Source: Dacryopinax spathularia
Lineage: Eukaryota; Basidiomycota; Dacrymycetes; Dacrymycetales; Dacrymycetaceae
Length of the DNA stretch: 64,000 nucleotides
Assembly (NCBI GenBank): GCA_037974965.1
Contig: JBBPFI010000005.1
Span: forward strand, 744,001 to 808,000
Direction of reading: 5' to 3'
The first letter of the stretch is position 1, and each line of letters opens with the position of its first letter. Below, in pieces: positions 46,837-57,280 of the stretch. Position numbers and translations under genes: made by a program. The notes below the pieces were generated by a model. It did no database searches. It saw only the letters and a program-made list of their open reading frames with translations, and was not told where the DNA came from.

Positions 46837-48305
46837 GATGAGCGTAGACTGCTGCAAAGAGTCAGTCATTGGTCATCGGTTTTGTATGAGAAGAAGGGAC
46901 AAACATTCCCGTTATGTGTGAGGGCGAGGTGGGATGTGAGATTGGGCGCTTTGGATGGACTTGCTATGAAGAGTACTTAAGACTTATACAGCCATCTGCC
47001 CGTTGCGATTCTGGCAGCTGTGGAGCGCAACCGGTACTGTTTGACCTCCGGAGCCGCAGTCCCGATCGGCGCTTGCCCTCCTGGGTCCAAGGCGAGCTAG
47101 TCTCCATTCGAGGAGGCTCGGCCCATCAGGAGTACCGAGTATCCAAAGCATACGTGGTAGTAGGGCCGACAGCGAGCCCATGCCATAGGGCACGCGTCGC
47201 GTCGGGAGAGCAGCCTAAGAACCAGGACAGAGCAGAGGATCGCCTGGCTTGGAGGCGCACGCCTCAAAGCAGATCGGAGCAACCCAGTCTCCCGTGCCGG
47301 TGCTTGGCAGCCCAATAATCGCACGCTCACGCGTACCAAGTCCTATAAGCCAGGCAGAAGGTTAAGCTCCAAGAAGACTCCACAAGCCCGTCCATAGTTC
47401 TGGTGGGAGGGGCGCACACCACCGTCAAAGCATCCAGGAAGTGACAGGGCCTGCCCCAACTCGGAATGATCAAGGCCCCGGGTCGAGCCAGGAACTATGC
47501 GGAATGTGTGGCGTAACGGGGGTTCGAGACTTGATCCCTGTGCATCTTTTGTGCCTATGTAGAGTGGAACAAGTCCTGCCTGGGGCCGCACTTGCTAAAG
47601 GCCTAACTACCGGAAGTAGTGAGGGGAGGGAGGCGTGCGGGTCTTGTCAATTGGTTCGACTGCAGAAGCGGGTTTGTGATTGGAACTGAAGGTTGAGAGG
47701 TTGACGATGGCGATTGGCGAAGCAATGTCAAGAGACTGCCATTGAGCGATGGACTAATCTAGAGCAAGTTGTAACTTAGCGAAAAGCACTGTAAAGAATC
47801 AAGCGTAAGGATGAAAGTAACTATGCAGATATATAACTGTCCGACGACAAAAAGAACAAAAATCGGACGAAGGTGCTGCGACAAGAGCAGAAAAAATGCG
47901 AAAGTGAAGCTGTTGGCTGCGGATGAGAATGTCGAATGTTGCGAATATCGGAAGTTGTAGAGGACGGAAATCAAAAGAGCGTGTGGTTTTCTGTCTGTAG
48001 GTCGTTCTTGCTGTATAGGTGCGGGTCGGCAGGTCGGGTCTATGTATGTCTTTGGCTGGGTGCGGCGGGCGAGTCACGCGGGCTCGTGGTGCGGCAGGGC
48101 AGGCGAAATAGAAATGGGAGAATGCGGTGAGAGTGCGTAAAAGCCAGGAGCGAGGTCTATGCTCCGAGCATCGGGTATATCTTCGCAGGGCATGCGGCGG
48201 GATGCAATGTGAGGGGTATCGTCCTTCCTTCTTTCATCTTCATCTTCATCTTCTTCCTCCTCATAACCCAGAAGGAGAGGAGCAACGCAGAAAAAGTGGG
48301 GATGA
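46837..48305. other. Intergenic region
   Basis: About 1.45 kb between the 5' end of the mini zinc protein gene and the stop of the membrane protein gene. No convincing coding frame. The AT-rich part 47750-47960 is probably 3' flank of the membrane protein gene. Confidence 0.45.
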
Positions 48306-50291
48306 CTAGTCCAGGTCCTCCAACCTGAGCCCGCGGTTCTCCCACTCCCTCACTACTGCCCACCGTTTTGCCACATTCCGATGCGCAGCCCGCGCCCCAA
48401 CGGGGAGACCAGTAGCTCTGGGGATCTCCAGCCGCTTCTTCTCCCTCTCCCTCTCTCGTTCTTCTAAGATCCCTCTCTCTTCCAGCGCCTCCAACTCCTC
48501 AGCGCCCCGCTCCCTGTTACCGTCCATGCGCCCGAGCGCACGCACGCGTCTCCGAATCGGCGGCACCCAAGTGCTCACATGCCCGGCCGCCGTCGTAGTA
48601 GCCCCCACCTCACCCGCGCTCCCCCCTATCGCGACCGGATACGTGGGCCCCCCATTCCCCCTGTGGGTAAAATACCACGCGCACGCAATCCCCCCTCCGA
48701 GCGCACATATGCCCAGTATCACACAGCACACCAGAATCCTTGAGGTCACCTGGCGAGAGGCGAGCCGACGGGCGAGCCAGTTCGAGTGCCGTTCTTGTGC
48801 TGGCTTCCGGTTCTCCGCTTTGGCAACCATTGAGAACCGACGCCAGAACGCATCGCCGTCGTCTGTTGTTCCGCTCCTTCCCCAGCCTGCGAGGGACTGC
48901 GGGCGCGAGACGGCAGAAGGCGGTTTTTCGCGTTTGCGCACGGGGAGAGCGTCTTCTTTCTCGCTGCGCATTATGCCGAGTGCACCGCCGACGCCTTGCT
49001 GGAGAGGGGAGAGGACGGCCATGCTGAACCTTACGCTCCCTCTCTGGCTGCGCGGGGCAGCGAAGAGCGGGGTGATGGGGGAAGAAGGCGGGAGCGGGTG
49101 GGGGGAGAGGGAAGAGGGTGTTCCGGGTGTGCGGGGCGGGAGGAGGGGATCGTGTATGCTCCCGTTGGATTGGGGCGAGGAGAAGGGAGATTGACGCGCG
49201 GGAGGGGGAGGGGTGAGGTAGGGCGCTTGGGGGGAGGGGTACGGTCCGGCTTGACGCAGGATAGGCTGGGGATGTCCTTGCCCTGGGAGAGGGCCAGGAA
49301 TCTGGATCATCGGCGGTCCGCGTTGCTGCGGTCCTGGACCTCCCGGGCCTGGAAATCCGGTTGCCCCTGATAGGTCGAGCGGACGAGGAATAGGCCGCGG
49401 GACGGGGGAGGCGTACTGCGGTCCTTGCCCTTGCCCCTGCTGCACTGGCTGCGGAGGTTGGAAAGGCCGTTTCTCGTCCCTCACTTGCTGTTGCGGAGGC
49501 GCCGTCTGGGAATATGCGGGCGGCGGAGGGGAGAGGATCGCTTCCCTCCCCGTTGGGTCTGGCGAGGAGGGAGCGAGTGAACCGGGCGAAGAGGGGCCTT
49601 GGGTGGCAGCAGCGAACAGGGCGGCGTGCTTTGCAGTGGTGGGCGAGGGGGCGCGCGACACGTTCGGGACCGTGATTCCCAGCCCGACCGGGACAGGCGC
49701 GGATGTGGCGACAGCCGGTTTCTCTGCGACCGGGCTGTTCTCCATTTTGCTCGACACAGGTGCCGATACGGGAGCAGCGACGGGCGAGCGAACGCGTGGA
49801 GATAGGAGGTGCTCATCGTCGCTCTCCCCCTCTTCGTCCTCCGAGTCACTCAACGTCTCCGTGCTCAGCAATCCGAGGCCGACGCCGTACGTCCCTACGC
49901 CGGAGAGCCGGCGCTCGTCAATGTTCTCCGGCGGGACGGTGAGTGCCGAGCTGGCCGAGGTGCTCGCAGCCAGACTTCCGGCACTCGCTGCGGCTGGGAG
50001 GGAGGAGGAGGAGGAAGACTCAGCGGCAAGAGCTTTCTTCAGCTGCTCCTGCTTCGAAACCGGTTTCTCCTCTCTCTCCTGCTCCTCTGTGCTGGACTTG
50101 CCTTCACTGCGTGGCTTGGCAGGGTTCACGCTCGAACTTGAGTTCATCGGTGACAGCGGTGGGCGAGGCGAGGGAGGCGGGACGAGGACCTTCGCTTGAC
50201 CCGTCGCGCTCGCTGCGAGAGGTGATGAGGTGTATATGCGCGGTTCGAGCGCGGGTTTACGTTTTGGACGGAGCTCGGATGGTCGGGGCAT
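48306..50291 (-). CDS. Pro/Ser-rich single-pass membrane protein
   Basis: A single exon of 661 residues. The first 515 residues are disordered, rich in Pro, Ser, Ala and Gln, with acidic patches (SDSEDEEGESDDEH) and many PxxP stretches (QQRGPPMIQIPGPLPGQG). One hydrophobic helix near residues 518-541 (RILVCCVILGICALGGGIAC) is preceded by basic residues (RRLASRQVTSR), suggesting the long N-terminal part is cytosolic. The C-terminal 120 residues carry a Thr/Gly-rich linker and a charged helix (EELEALEERGILEERERERE). There is no signal peptide. I do not recognise the family. The single long open frame in GC-rich DNA, with a clear transmembrane helix, supports a real gene. A plasma-membrane or ER scaffold or sensor would fit but is only inference. 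Confidence 0.7.
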   Translation of the reverse strand: MPRPSELRPKRKPALEPRIYTSSPLAASATGQAKVLVPPPSPRPPLSPMNSSSSVNPAKPRSEGKSSTEEQEREEKPVSKQEQLKKALAAESSSSSSLPAAASAGSLAASTSASSALTVPPENIDERRLSGVGTYGVGLGLLSTETLSDSEDEEGESDDEHLLSPRVRSPVAAPVSAPVSSKMENSPVAEKPAVATSAPVPVGLGITVPNVSRAPSPTTAKHAALFAAATQGPSSPGSLAPSSPDPTGREAILSPPPPAYSQTAPPQQQVRDEKRPFQPPQPVQQGQGQGPQYASPVPRPIPRPLDLSGATGFPGPGGPGPQQRGPPMIQIPGPLPGQGHPQPILRQAGPYPSPQAPYLTPPPPARQSPFSSPQSNGSIHDPLLPPRTPGTPSSLSPHPLPPSSPITPLFAAPRSQRGSVRFSMAVLSPLQQGVGGALGIMRSEKEDALPVRKREKPPSAVSRPQSLAGWGRSGTTDDGDAFWRRFSMVAKAENRKPAQERHSNWLARRLASRQVTSRILVCCVILGICALGGGIACAWYFTHRGNGGPTYPVAIGGSAGEVGATTTAAGHVSTWVPPIRRRVRALGRMDGNRERGAEELEALEERGILEEREREREKKRLEIPRATGLPVGARAAHRNVAKRWAVVREWENRGLRLEDLD

Positions 50292-50520
50292 CCTTGCTTA
50301 TTGTTGGCAGGACGTTGGTGCTCAGTAGCGTGCGGTTAGGGTGTCGGTTGTGTCTGGGGTGGATGTTGCAGGTGAAGACGATGTGTGATTGTTGGTAATG
50401 AATGTGGGTTTGAAATGAGAGTTGTGATGCTGTAAGAGCAAAGGCTGAGTCGGTTCTTCTTGCTATGTCGAGGTGGGTGATTAGGCTGTATATGCAGGTC
50501 GCGTTCCTATACGCTGTCGA

Positions 50521-50540
50521 GGGGGGGGGGGGGGGGGGGG
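50521..50540. repeat. Homopolymer of 20 G
   Basis: Twenty consecutive G residues followed by a purine-rich AGGAAGGGAGGAGG stretch. Length of such runs is often misread, so the exact count is uncertain. Confidence 0.8.
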
Positions 50541-51207
50541 AGGAAGGGAGGAGGGAGGGGGACGATGTCAAACGTGGAGCACGACGACGAAGAGGAGCAA
50601 AAGGGAGGGGGACGGGTTGCTGCGGTGAGCGTATGGTGTGCTGTGCTGGAACGCAAACGCGCGGGTCTCTCGCGATCAGAGCAAGCGACCCGTTGTTTGC
50701 CGAGTGCTTCTCTCAGTCGATCACCCCCTTCCCGCGTTCCTCTCCTTTCTCCTCGGGCGCGTGTAATGAATGCACAACGAACGGTCTGGAACGCAACTCC
50801 CAGTTCACCCAGTAGTGCACCCGATCGTCCCCCCCTCGTTCTCCACCGAAAATCACACAACCACAAAGGACTTTCGATAAAGCACAACGAACGGCGTTTG
50901 GGGAATCTTCCCATGGAACGCGTCGTTATGCAAGGGGCGCGGGCGTATTTTGGATTCTTGTGTGGGGCTGGGCCCTGAGCGGGACGCGTGCAAAGACTCG
51001 GAGTTGCGGAGCCGAGATGAAAGAGCACGTGACTCATACCGATCGATCACTCGTGCAAGCCCCGATCTCCCCGCACATGACGCCGAACTGATCGCTTGTT
51101 TCGCTTGCTCACCACCATCTTCTCCGCAATGCGGATCCTCTGAACTAAGTTCTGGATAACTATGATGGGTTCGCTTGTTCTGAAGTGGGGGAGATGGTCG
51201 TTTCTGT

Positions 51208-51235
51208 GCGGGGCGGGGGCGGGGGCGGGGGCGGG
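51208..51235. repeat. GGGGGC tandem repeat
   Basis: Four closely spaced G-runs of four or five separated by single C residues. The pattern could form a G-quadruplex and resembles repeated GC boxes. Confidence 0.8.
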
Positions 51236-51716
51236 AAGGCGGGGATGATGTCAAATACCGCGCGTTCTGCAGGACATCATTGGTCTTCCAGCTCAGAATG
51301 GCTGAACTTCAGCGCCACGTCGTTCTCTTCCTCCAGCAATCTCCGCTCTTTCCACTTGCGTACATCGTGCTGTGGAGGACAATGAAGCGATACAAGCTAT
51401 AACTCGATAGTAGGACGCGATCCAATCGATCAACAAGCCCAGACCCCGTCAGGTGCGTTGGTTTTGGTTGGAACGCTCAGCGTCACGGATCGGACGCGAC
51501 CTAGGATCGAACATCGATCGACCCCTCCTCTCCATCATCCAGACCACCCGCGTCCCCCCAGCAAAAACAGGGAGATTCCAGCTTCATATGGTGCCGATCC
51601 TCACGCATGAGAGCTCCCGAGGCTGGCGATCCTCCCCCTTCTCCGTCCAACTAGAGTCCCTCCTTACAAGCTTCGGGTAGATCGACGTCACCCCCCTCTC
51701 CTCCGCCCCGCCCGCG

Positions 51717-51724
51717 TATATAAA
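51717..51724 (+). promoter_or_regulatory. Putative TATA box of small charged protein
   Basis: TATATAAA lies about 105 bases upstream of the ATG at 51826 and is followed by a C/T-rich stretch typical of fungal transcription start regions. Confidence 0.6.
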
Positions 51725-51825
51725 CTCCCCTTCCCTCCCTCCCTCTCTGCGAATCAGACCTGCAACCGCAAACCGCCCCGAAAGACCCGACGAAACCAGC
51801 CGCACGCTACGAAAGAAGAGCAAAG

Positions 51826-52140
51826 ATGTCCGCTAACAACGATTTTGCCGTCAATGCTGATCCTGATACGGCTGTGGACTACAAGCGGGAGGACGCGGAG
51901 GCCGCCAAGTCCGAGCAGACGGGTACGATCCCCAAGTGTGAGTACCCTCCCCCTCCCCCTCCCCGGCCGCCTGCACGGACTGACACGATACGATCAACAG
52001 CCGAGGTGGACGCCCTGGGCGGAGAGAAGAACTATGTAGAGGGGTATACGAGGGGGAAGAAGGTGGACGCGATGCGCCAGGAGAGGGAGGTGGACGAGGC
52101 TGTCGAGAGGGCCACGGCGGAGGATCAGGGGATGAACTAA
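51826..52140 (+). CDS. Small charged hydrophilic protein, unknown
   Basis: Two exons fit: 51826-51937 and 52001-52140, encoding 83 residues. The intron has a GTGAGT donor and a clear acceptor and keeps the frame. The product is very hydrophilic: MSANNDFAVNADPDTAVDY, then lysine- and glutamate-rich stretches with SEVDALGGEKNYVEGYTRGK and a C-terminal acidic helix. No signal peptide, membrane segment or cysteine is present. A strong TATA box and pyrimidine-rich leader suggest an abundantly expressed or inducible gene. The composition is reminiscent of small stress-associated proteins, but I cannot name a family. Confidence 0.7.
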   Translation: MSANNDFAVNADPDTAVDYKREDAEAAKSEQTGTIPKCEYPPPPPPRPPARTDTIRSTAEVDALGGEKNYVEGYTRGKKVDAMRQEREVDEAVERATAEDQGMN

Positions 52141-52955
52141 GACCGTGTAGCGCGCGGGCCGGCAGGCGACGGGGTGATGCTGTACAACGATGCCAGACGG
52201 GAGATGCGAGATGTGAGATGTGAGATGTGAGATGCGAGATTGGAGATGGCTTTGTGTGATTATCCAGTGAACAGAGTGCAGCGTGAACGTATGAACCTGA
52301 ACAACGCTCAATCCATTGTACCTATGACCTGTAACACGACAAGTTTCATCTCTTCGAGGGGTCTCCTGAACCGAAGCACGGTGTCTGACGCATGCCATCG
52401 GGGGGCAGGAAGTCCCGAGGTCGCTGATGCATTTGCGGTCTCGTCAAATCCTCTTGATTGATCTGCACCGTCGGAATACTTGACGGGAAATGTGTTCGAT
52501 TGAAGTCTCCACTGGGATTCGGGATTCTCAGGTATCGAGCGACCGACTGACAACTCGCCCCGTCAGACCGCCCGGAGAACCAAAAGATTCGGAGTCCGCA
52601 GACCATACTCCGGCCGGGGCTCCGCTAGAGAAGAGGCAAGTCCGGCATGGTATGCGGCTCTGCCGTGTCCTGACTCTTCAAGTCGACGAGTAGCTTGCCT
52701 ACCTTGTCATCGCTAGCATCGAGACGGTGACAATGCATATATAACTCCAATCCAAGTAAGGTCCAAAGGAGCATTCAAACCAACCTCCAGTATTGAAGCC
52801 ACAGCATCATCCTATATACTAGTACCTAGTACCTAATACCTCACAACAAGGTTCGGCCTCTTTCCTCCAGTCCAGTCCAGTCCCACTCCCACTCCTCGCC
52901 TGCGGCACCCGATACAGTATCACCTATTTATTCCCTGACACATGAGCAGCGCAAG
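52141..52955. other. Intergenic region
   Basis: About 800 bases with a heptamer repeat at its start and no supported gene. Confidence 0.5.
52201..52240. repeat. GAGATGT/GAGATGC heptamer tandem repeat
   Basis: Five full 7-base units (GAGATGC, three GAGATGT, GAGATGC) and a partial sixth lie just downstream of the small charged protein gene, probably in its 3' untranslated region. Confidence 0.85.
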
Positions 52956-53271
52956 ATGCCCGCCTGGACCAACCAGAAAGAGTTCTGGGCGCGTACCACC
53001 TTGCCCAGCCTGCAACGGCACCGGCACCGGCGTCGAGCAGGGCCGTCTGGATACGGAGCTTACGGAGCTCTCGTTCGACCGGCTGGCTCACGAATGAGGA
53101 TTGCAGGGTTTTACTTGGGCCTTGGCTCGGCGAGGGACTTGGACGGTCAGTCTGCTCCTTTCTGGTACTGTAACTTAGGGGAAGAGTCGGAGGGAGAGGT
53201 GCTGATGTTTTGAGCTGGCAGGGGAAGAACGCGCTTATTACTATAAGGTCAAGCCTGGCAAGTTTTTCTAA
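52956..53271 (+). pseudogene. Decayed copy of the mini zinc protein gene
   Basis: The start MPAWTNQKEFWA parallels MPAWSNEKEFWA of the gene at 46651-46836. After about 13 codons the frame changes: CPACNGTGTGVEQG, the counterpart of CPECNGTGIEQG, is in another frame. The second cysteine motif is only faintly recognisable around 53125-53145 and a stop intervenes. At 53222-53271 a segment reads EERAYYYKVKPGKFF before a stop, matching a segment downstream of the intact gene on a shared AAGGTCAAGCCTGG core. This is best explained as a degenerate paralog on the opposite strand. Confidence 0.65.
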
Positions 53272-53982
53272 TACGGACATGTGGGATGGGACGGGAGTTG
53301 GGAAGGTGCAGCTGGTTGAGGGATAATCGTATATTCTTTGGAATAGCGCTGTTCCAACCGCTTTGCCCGATGGCGGCGTCATCGGCAATATTTCCTCCGG
53401 GCCCGCGAAGCAGAAGAGGTCATCCGGAAGACCCCATCATCTAACCCACAAAACTATGGCTGAACTTGGCTCCTCTCTACCTGGATCAGTCTATCTATCT
53501 TCAGGTCGCCAACGTATCGTCAGAGCTGAAGTTCTTTACACATCGTTTGACTGAGCTGGCAGCACAGGATGCACATCAACTTGTTCAGGGGTCTCGGGAT
53601 GATGGCTCATGGCAGCTTGCGGCTCCGCAGGAGCATCGAATTCCCTACTTCAATCAATCCAGAGCAAGAGCATTGGTTTCTATTTCCGCTCTGGAAGCCG
53701 ACCAGTTCTCCGCTGGCTACTGTTTAGCAGAGGGATAGTCAACAAATAGCTCACACGTTCTCCTCGGTGCCGCAATTCCCGCATCCCTAAACGCCTCGTT
53801 CAGGGACTACTGTATGCTCTTCTCTGCGCCTCCCATCCAGGATCTTCGACTTCGAAAGTCGAAAACGTCATCATTCTCCACAACGCGCTCCTGTGCTGGG
53901 TTAATGGTGTGACAACGATAAAAGCCCTGAAGGGCGAGAGGGGTGTCATCGTCCTCTGGGCATTCCAGCTCCTTGGCGAACT
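53272..53982. other. Intergenic region upstream of fifth P450
   Basis: About 700 bases with only short frames (for example 53466-53738) lacking family features. It should contain the fifth P450's promoter. Confidence 0.45.
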
Positions 53983-56007
53983 ATGCTCAACTGGATGTTG
54001 CTGGCCGGGATCGGCGCGATCACTTGGGCGATCTACTGTATGAGTCATCATCGGCGACAACTTATGGTGAGTGGGATCTTGCGAGCGATATGAATATGGA
54101 CGGGATCTGAGGATATACACAGGAAGTGCAGTATCTTCCTGGACCGCGACCGTTTTTCTCTCCTTTCTCGCTCCTTGGCGCGCTTTTGCCGACCAATGAC
54201 TACAATCCTGGCTTGCTCATGAGCTGGGTTGGGAGGTACAGCCGTAAGTACCACACGTGCTTATGAGAGTAGGTTGACCGACAGGGACGACAGTATGGGA
54301 GAGATACGGCAGCGAAATCATCGCCCTCGTTCCGCTTATCCCTGGCCGATCGGTATTGTACACTCGTTCTGTGGAAGTCGCGAAGCAGATCCTGGCCCAC
54401 AAGTCCGACTGGGACAAGGTACCAGTGCAAGTGGACAGTTTGGCGTGCGTCTGGTCAGTTTGCAGCGCAACTTCCTATTCTGACTTTCTTGTAGGATGTT
54501 CGGCGAAAACCTGTTTTCGACTTACCAGGATCAATGGCAACGGCATCGCAGGATCGTGGCGCCTGGATTTCGTCAGGCCTTGTAAGCAACATTCCTGTCT
54601 CACATGCAGGCGAGACCGAATTGCTCTACAGATACGAGAAAGTTTGGAACGAGAGCATTCGGACATACTACGACATGACTCAAACGGAAAGCTGGTTTGC
54701 GGGCGATGTCTTCGTTCATCCAGACGTGACAGCCATGGCCTCCAAGGTCGGTACGCACACATCTCGACGAAGCATAAACCATAGTTTGAGAAGGAACCAG
54801 ATCGCGCTCTACTTGGTCGCTTCCTGTGGGTTCGGTATGGCTCTTAACTGGAAGGATACCGTTGGGGAACAGATTGGCGGCTTGACGCTGAATGAGTGCT
54901 TTCGGATCGCCTCTTCTTCGATCTATGTCCAGATCTTCCTGCCGAAGTGGGCATTCCGGCTACCCGTGCGACCGTGAGCCCTGCTTTTTTCGCCCTTCTA
55001 GATAACGGACTGACTCATTTGCAGCCTGCAGAGAATTCGGGAAGCTAATCAGGTACTCGAATCTATCCTGAGACGTATAATCGAGGATCGCCGAAATGAA
55101 TATCCAAAGCCTGCAGAAAGTAGTGCGGATCAGGACGTGTTCAGCCTGCTCGTCGCAGCGAACGAGCGCGAACCGGACCTGAAAGATGCGTTGACGGACG
55201 ACGAGCTTGTCAGCAACGTCTTCCTGCTCATGGTCGCCGGCCACGAGACGACTAGTCATGCGCTGGCATCGGCTTTGGGTCTTCTGGCTTGCCATCCGGA
55301 TATCCAGAATAAAGCGCATAGCGAAGTAATGAGAGTGGCACAACATGGAGATCCGGTAGGCATCAGAGTAACATCTGCGCTCCTGCATTAACGCCTGGTT
55401 CGCCCAGACCTTCCAGGAATCCGACAGTCTCATATACACCCAAGCATGCTTCCTGGAAGCTATCCGTATCTTCTGTAGGTTTCGCCTTGAATGAGTGACC
55501 GGGAATGACTCATGAAGTCTGCGCAGCTAGCGTCTCCGGCATGCCTCGACGTGCGACAAGAGACACGATTCTTCGGATCCCTTCCTCGAAGAATGGTGTG
55601 ACGGACCTTCACATCAGAGCGGATCAATACATCGTAATCGATCTTTTTGGTGCTTGTGAGATCCATGCTTGTATGCGCAACTGATGCCTCGCTGACACCT
55701 GGCAGGCTACGATTCTCGCCATTACCTCGATCCAGGAGAATATCGACCGGAACGATGGCTTACTCCTGGCACCGATCCAAACTTGATATTCGGAGATGGG
55801 CCGCGAGTTTGTGTAGGACGCAAATTCGCTTTGAAGGAAGGCACAGCGATATTGACCATGCTGGTTCGGCACTGGTTCATAGAACCTGTGCTGAAAGAGG
55901 GAGAGACGCTTAGGCAGTGGAGGCAGCGATCCTTGGAAGGATCGGTGGCCAATGCTCTGGGTTTCGGACCAACCTCGTTCCCGCTTCGATTCAGAAGGAG
56001 AAGGTGA
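53983..56007 (+). CDS. Cytochrome P450 monooxygenase, fifth paralog
   Basis: Ten exons fit: 53983-54066, 54123-54243, 54294-54444, 54495-54581, 54632-54746, 54801-54973, 55025-55355, 55408-55474, 55527-55655 and 55706-56007, giving 519 residues. The anchor is short (MLNWMLLAGIGAITWAIYC). AGHETTS is within one exon, ExxR is EAIR, PERW is intact, and the haem loop is IFGDGPRVCVGRKFA with the Cys at about 455. Asp replaces the aromatic residue found in the other four (FSYG or FSWG). Exons 2-5 have the same lengths (121, 151, 87 and 115) as in the third P450 28 kb away, and an extra intron lies between the ExxR and haem regions. Substrate unknown. Its stop is 40 bases from that of the convergent F-box gene. 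Confidence 0.92.
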
Positions 56008-56047
56008 GGGAGCGCTAATAGTATAGATTACATACACTTCGTACATA

Positions 56048-57280
56048 TCATCCGAATGTCCATAGGATGGTTACATTATTGGCGATAGTAGCCCAGAGCG
56101 TCCGCGTGCCCTTCTCCTCCTTTCCACTATGCACGATGACCGTGTCAAGTGTCGGCATCCCTCTCTTCTGCCACGTATCGACAAAGTCCGGAAGATCTTG
56201 CTTCTCGCTCTCTCCACCAAGCGAGAGCTCAAATGTCTTCAGCCGTCCTAGAAATATCCGTCCGGTAGATGCAGCATGTTCGATAGCGCGTATCAGTCGT
56301 CGGAGGATACCACGACCGGCGATCGTAGATAATGCCAAGCCGTTGACGTTCGGAATCGCTTCCAATGCTTCGTAGATGCCGTGCCATTCCCAATGACACT
56401 TGTCGAACCGCATCTCTCGTAGCGAAGGGATGCACGGCACGTTCGGGAGTGGACTGCCAATTCCGTATGCGCCGTACAGGTGTAAGGCCCTGAGATTTGG
56501 CATGTCGAACGCCGACAAGAGCGCCTTAATGTCGGCTCCTTTCATGTGCGAGAGCTTGATGGTCTTGAGACAGGGCAGTCGCGTTAAAGAGGGGAACTGC
56601 CATGTTGCGAGGCGTGCAGGCGAGTCGCCATCGGTCGCAAGTCGATAAGTGAGGCTTGACATTCGGAGCTCTTGTAGAGCCGGACATCGACGTAAAAAGT
56701 TGGTGATATCGGATAGAGGCACCCAGAGTGACCGTTCCGTATTGTAGGATGCACTCGAGATCTCGTCGATGAAGAAACTCCTCAGGACTGGCCAGTCTGT
56801 CCTGCTCAACCGAGCGAACAATTCGATTGATCGACATGTCATGTGGTCTTGGATCTCGAGGTGTTCAATTCGTTGAGATAATCCAGGTGTATCGCGGCAG
56901 AACTTGATCAGTTGAGGCGAGAGTAGCGGTCCCGCAGCCAGGACTTGAAGTGGCTGGATGCCGCTCCGCGAGAACGTAACCGCTGGTTGACCATGGTGCT
57001 CTGGTCCGCGATATAGTTTTGTCCAAAGCACAGGTAGGCGCGCATATACGTCGTACCATCGTCGACAGACGCCAGCTAGCGAATAGCGGAAGTGGAAGTA
57101 GTGGCTCATCAGCTGTCTGGTGAAGTCCTTGGATGCGGCTTCATGCTGTTCCAGGAAAAGCATATATGCAGACTCGAATATGAGCATGAGAATGTCGTCG
57201 GGTATACGGTCCATAATGGCCATGGACTCCTCTATACGACAGTAAGCAAGGTGAGAGACAGTCGCGCGAGACCGGCTCAC
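56048..57280 (-). CDS. F-box protein, single exon
   Basis: One exon of 410 residues. The F-box spans residues about 22-85 in a split form: MDRIPDDILMLIFESAYML, then, after an insert, YSLAGVCRRWYDVYARLPVLWTKL. This is the typical basidiomycete F-box arrangement. The remainder has leucine-rich units (LQVLAAGPL, IEHLEIQD, WPVLRSFFIDEI, CPALQELRMSSL, LPCLKTIKLSHM, MPNLRALHLYGAYG). It would present substrates to an SCF ubiquitin ligase. An in-frame ATG 19 codons downstream (MAIMDRIPDD) may be the true start, as the first residues are not conserved in character. Only 40 bases separate its stop from that of the fifth P450, so the 3' ends probably overlap. Confidence 0.85.
   Translation of the reverse strand: MSRSRATVSHLAYCRIEESMAIMDRIPDDILMLIFESAYMLFLEQHEAASKDFTRQLMSHYFHFRYSLAGVCRRWYDVYARLPVLWTKLYRGPEHHGQPAVTFSRSGIQPLQVLAAGPLLSPQLIKFCRDTPGLSQRIEHLEIQDHMTCRSIELFARLSRTDWPVLRSFFIDEISSASYNTERSLWVPLSDITNFLRRCPALQELRMSSLTYRLATDGDSPARLATWQFPSLTRLPCLKTIKLSHMKGADIKALLSAFDMPNLRALHLYGAYGIGSPLPNVPCIPSLREMRFDKCHWEWHGIYEALEAIPNVNGLALSTIAGRGILRRLIRAIEHAASTGRIFLGRLKTFELSLGGESEKQDLPDFVDTWQKRGMPTLDTVIVHSGKEEKGTRTLWATIANNVTILWTFG

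Larger units (their letters stand above)
50292..51825. other. Divergent intergenic region with G-rich tracts
   Basis: About 1.5 kb between the divergent membrane protein gene and the small charged protein gene. It contains a run of 20 G residues, a GC-box-like repeat and a TATA box, but no supported gene. Confidence 0.55.

Noticed and set aside
47515-47540. GGTTCGAGAC resembling a tRNA T-loop
   Set aside because: No matching acceptor stem, D-arm or anticodon arm around it.
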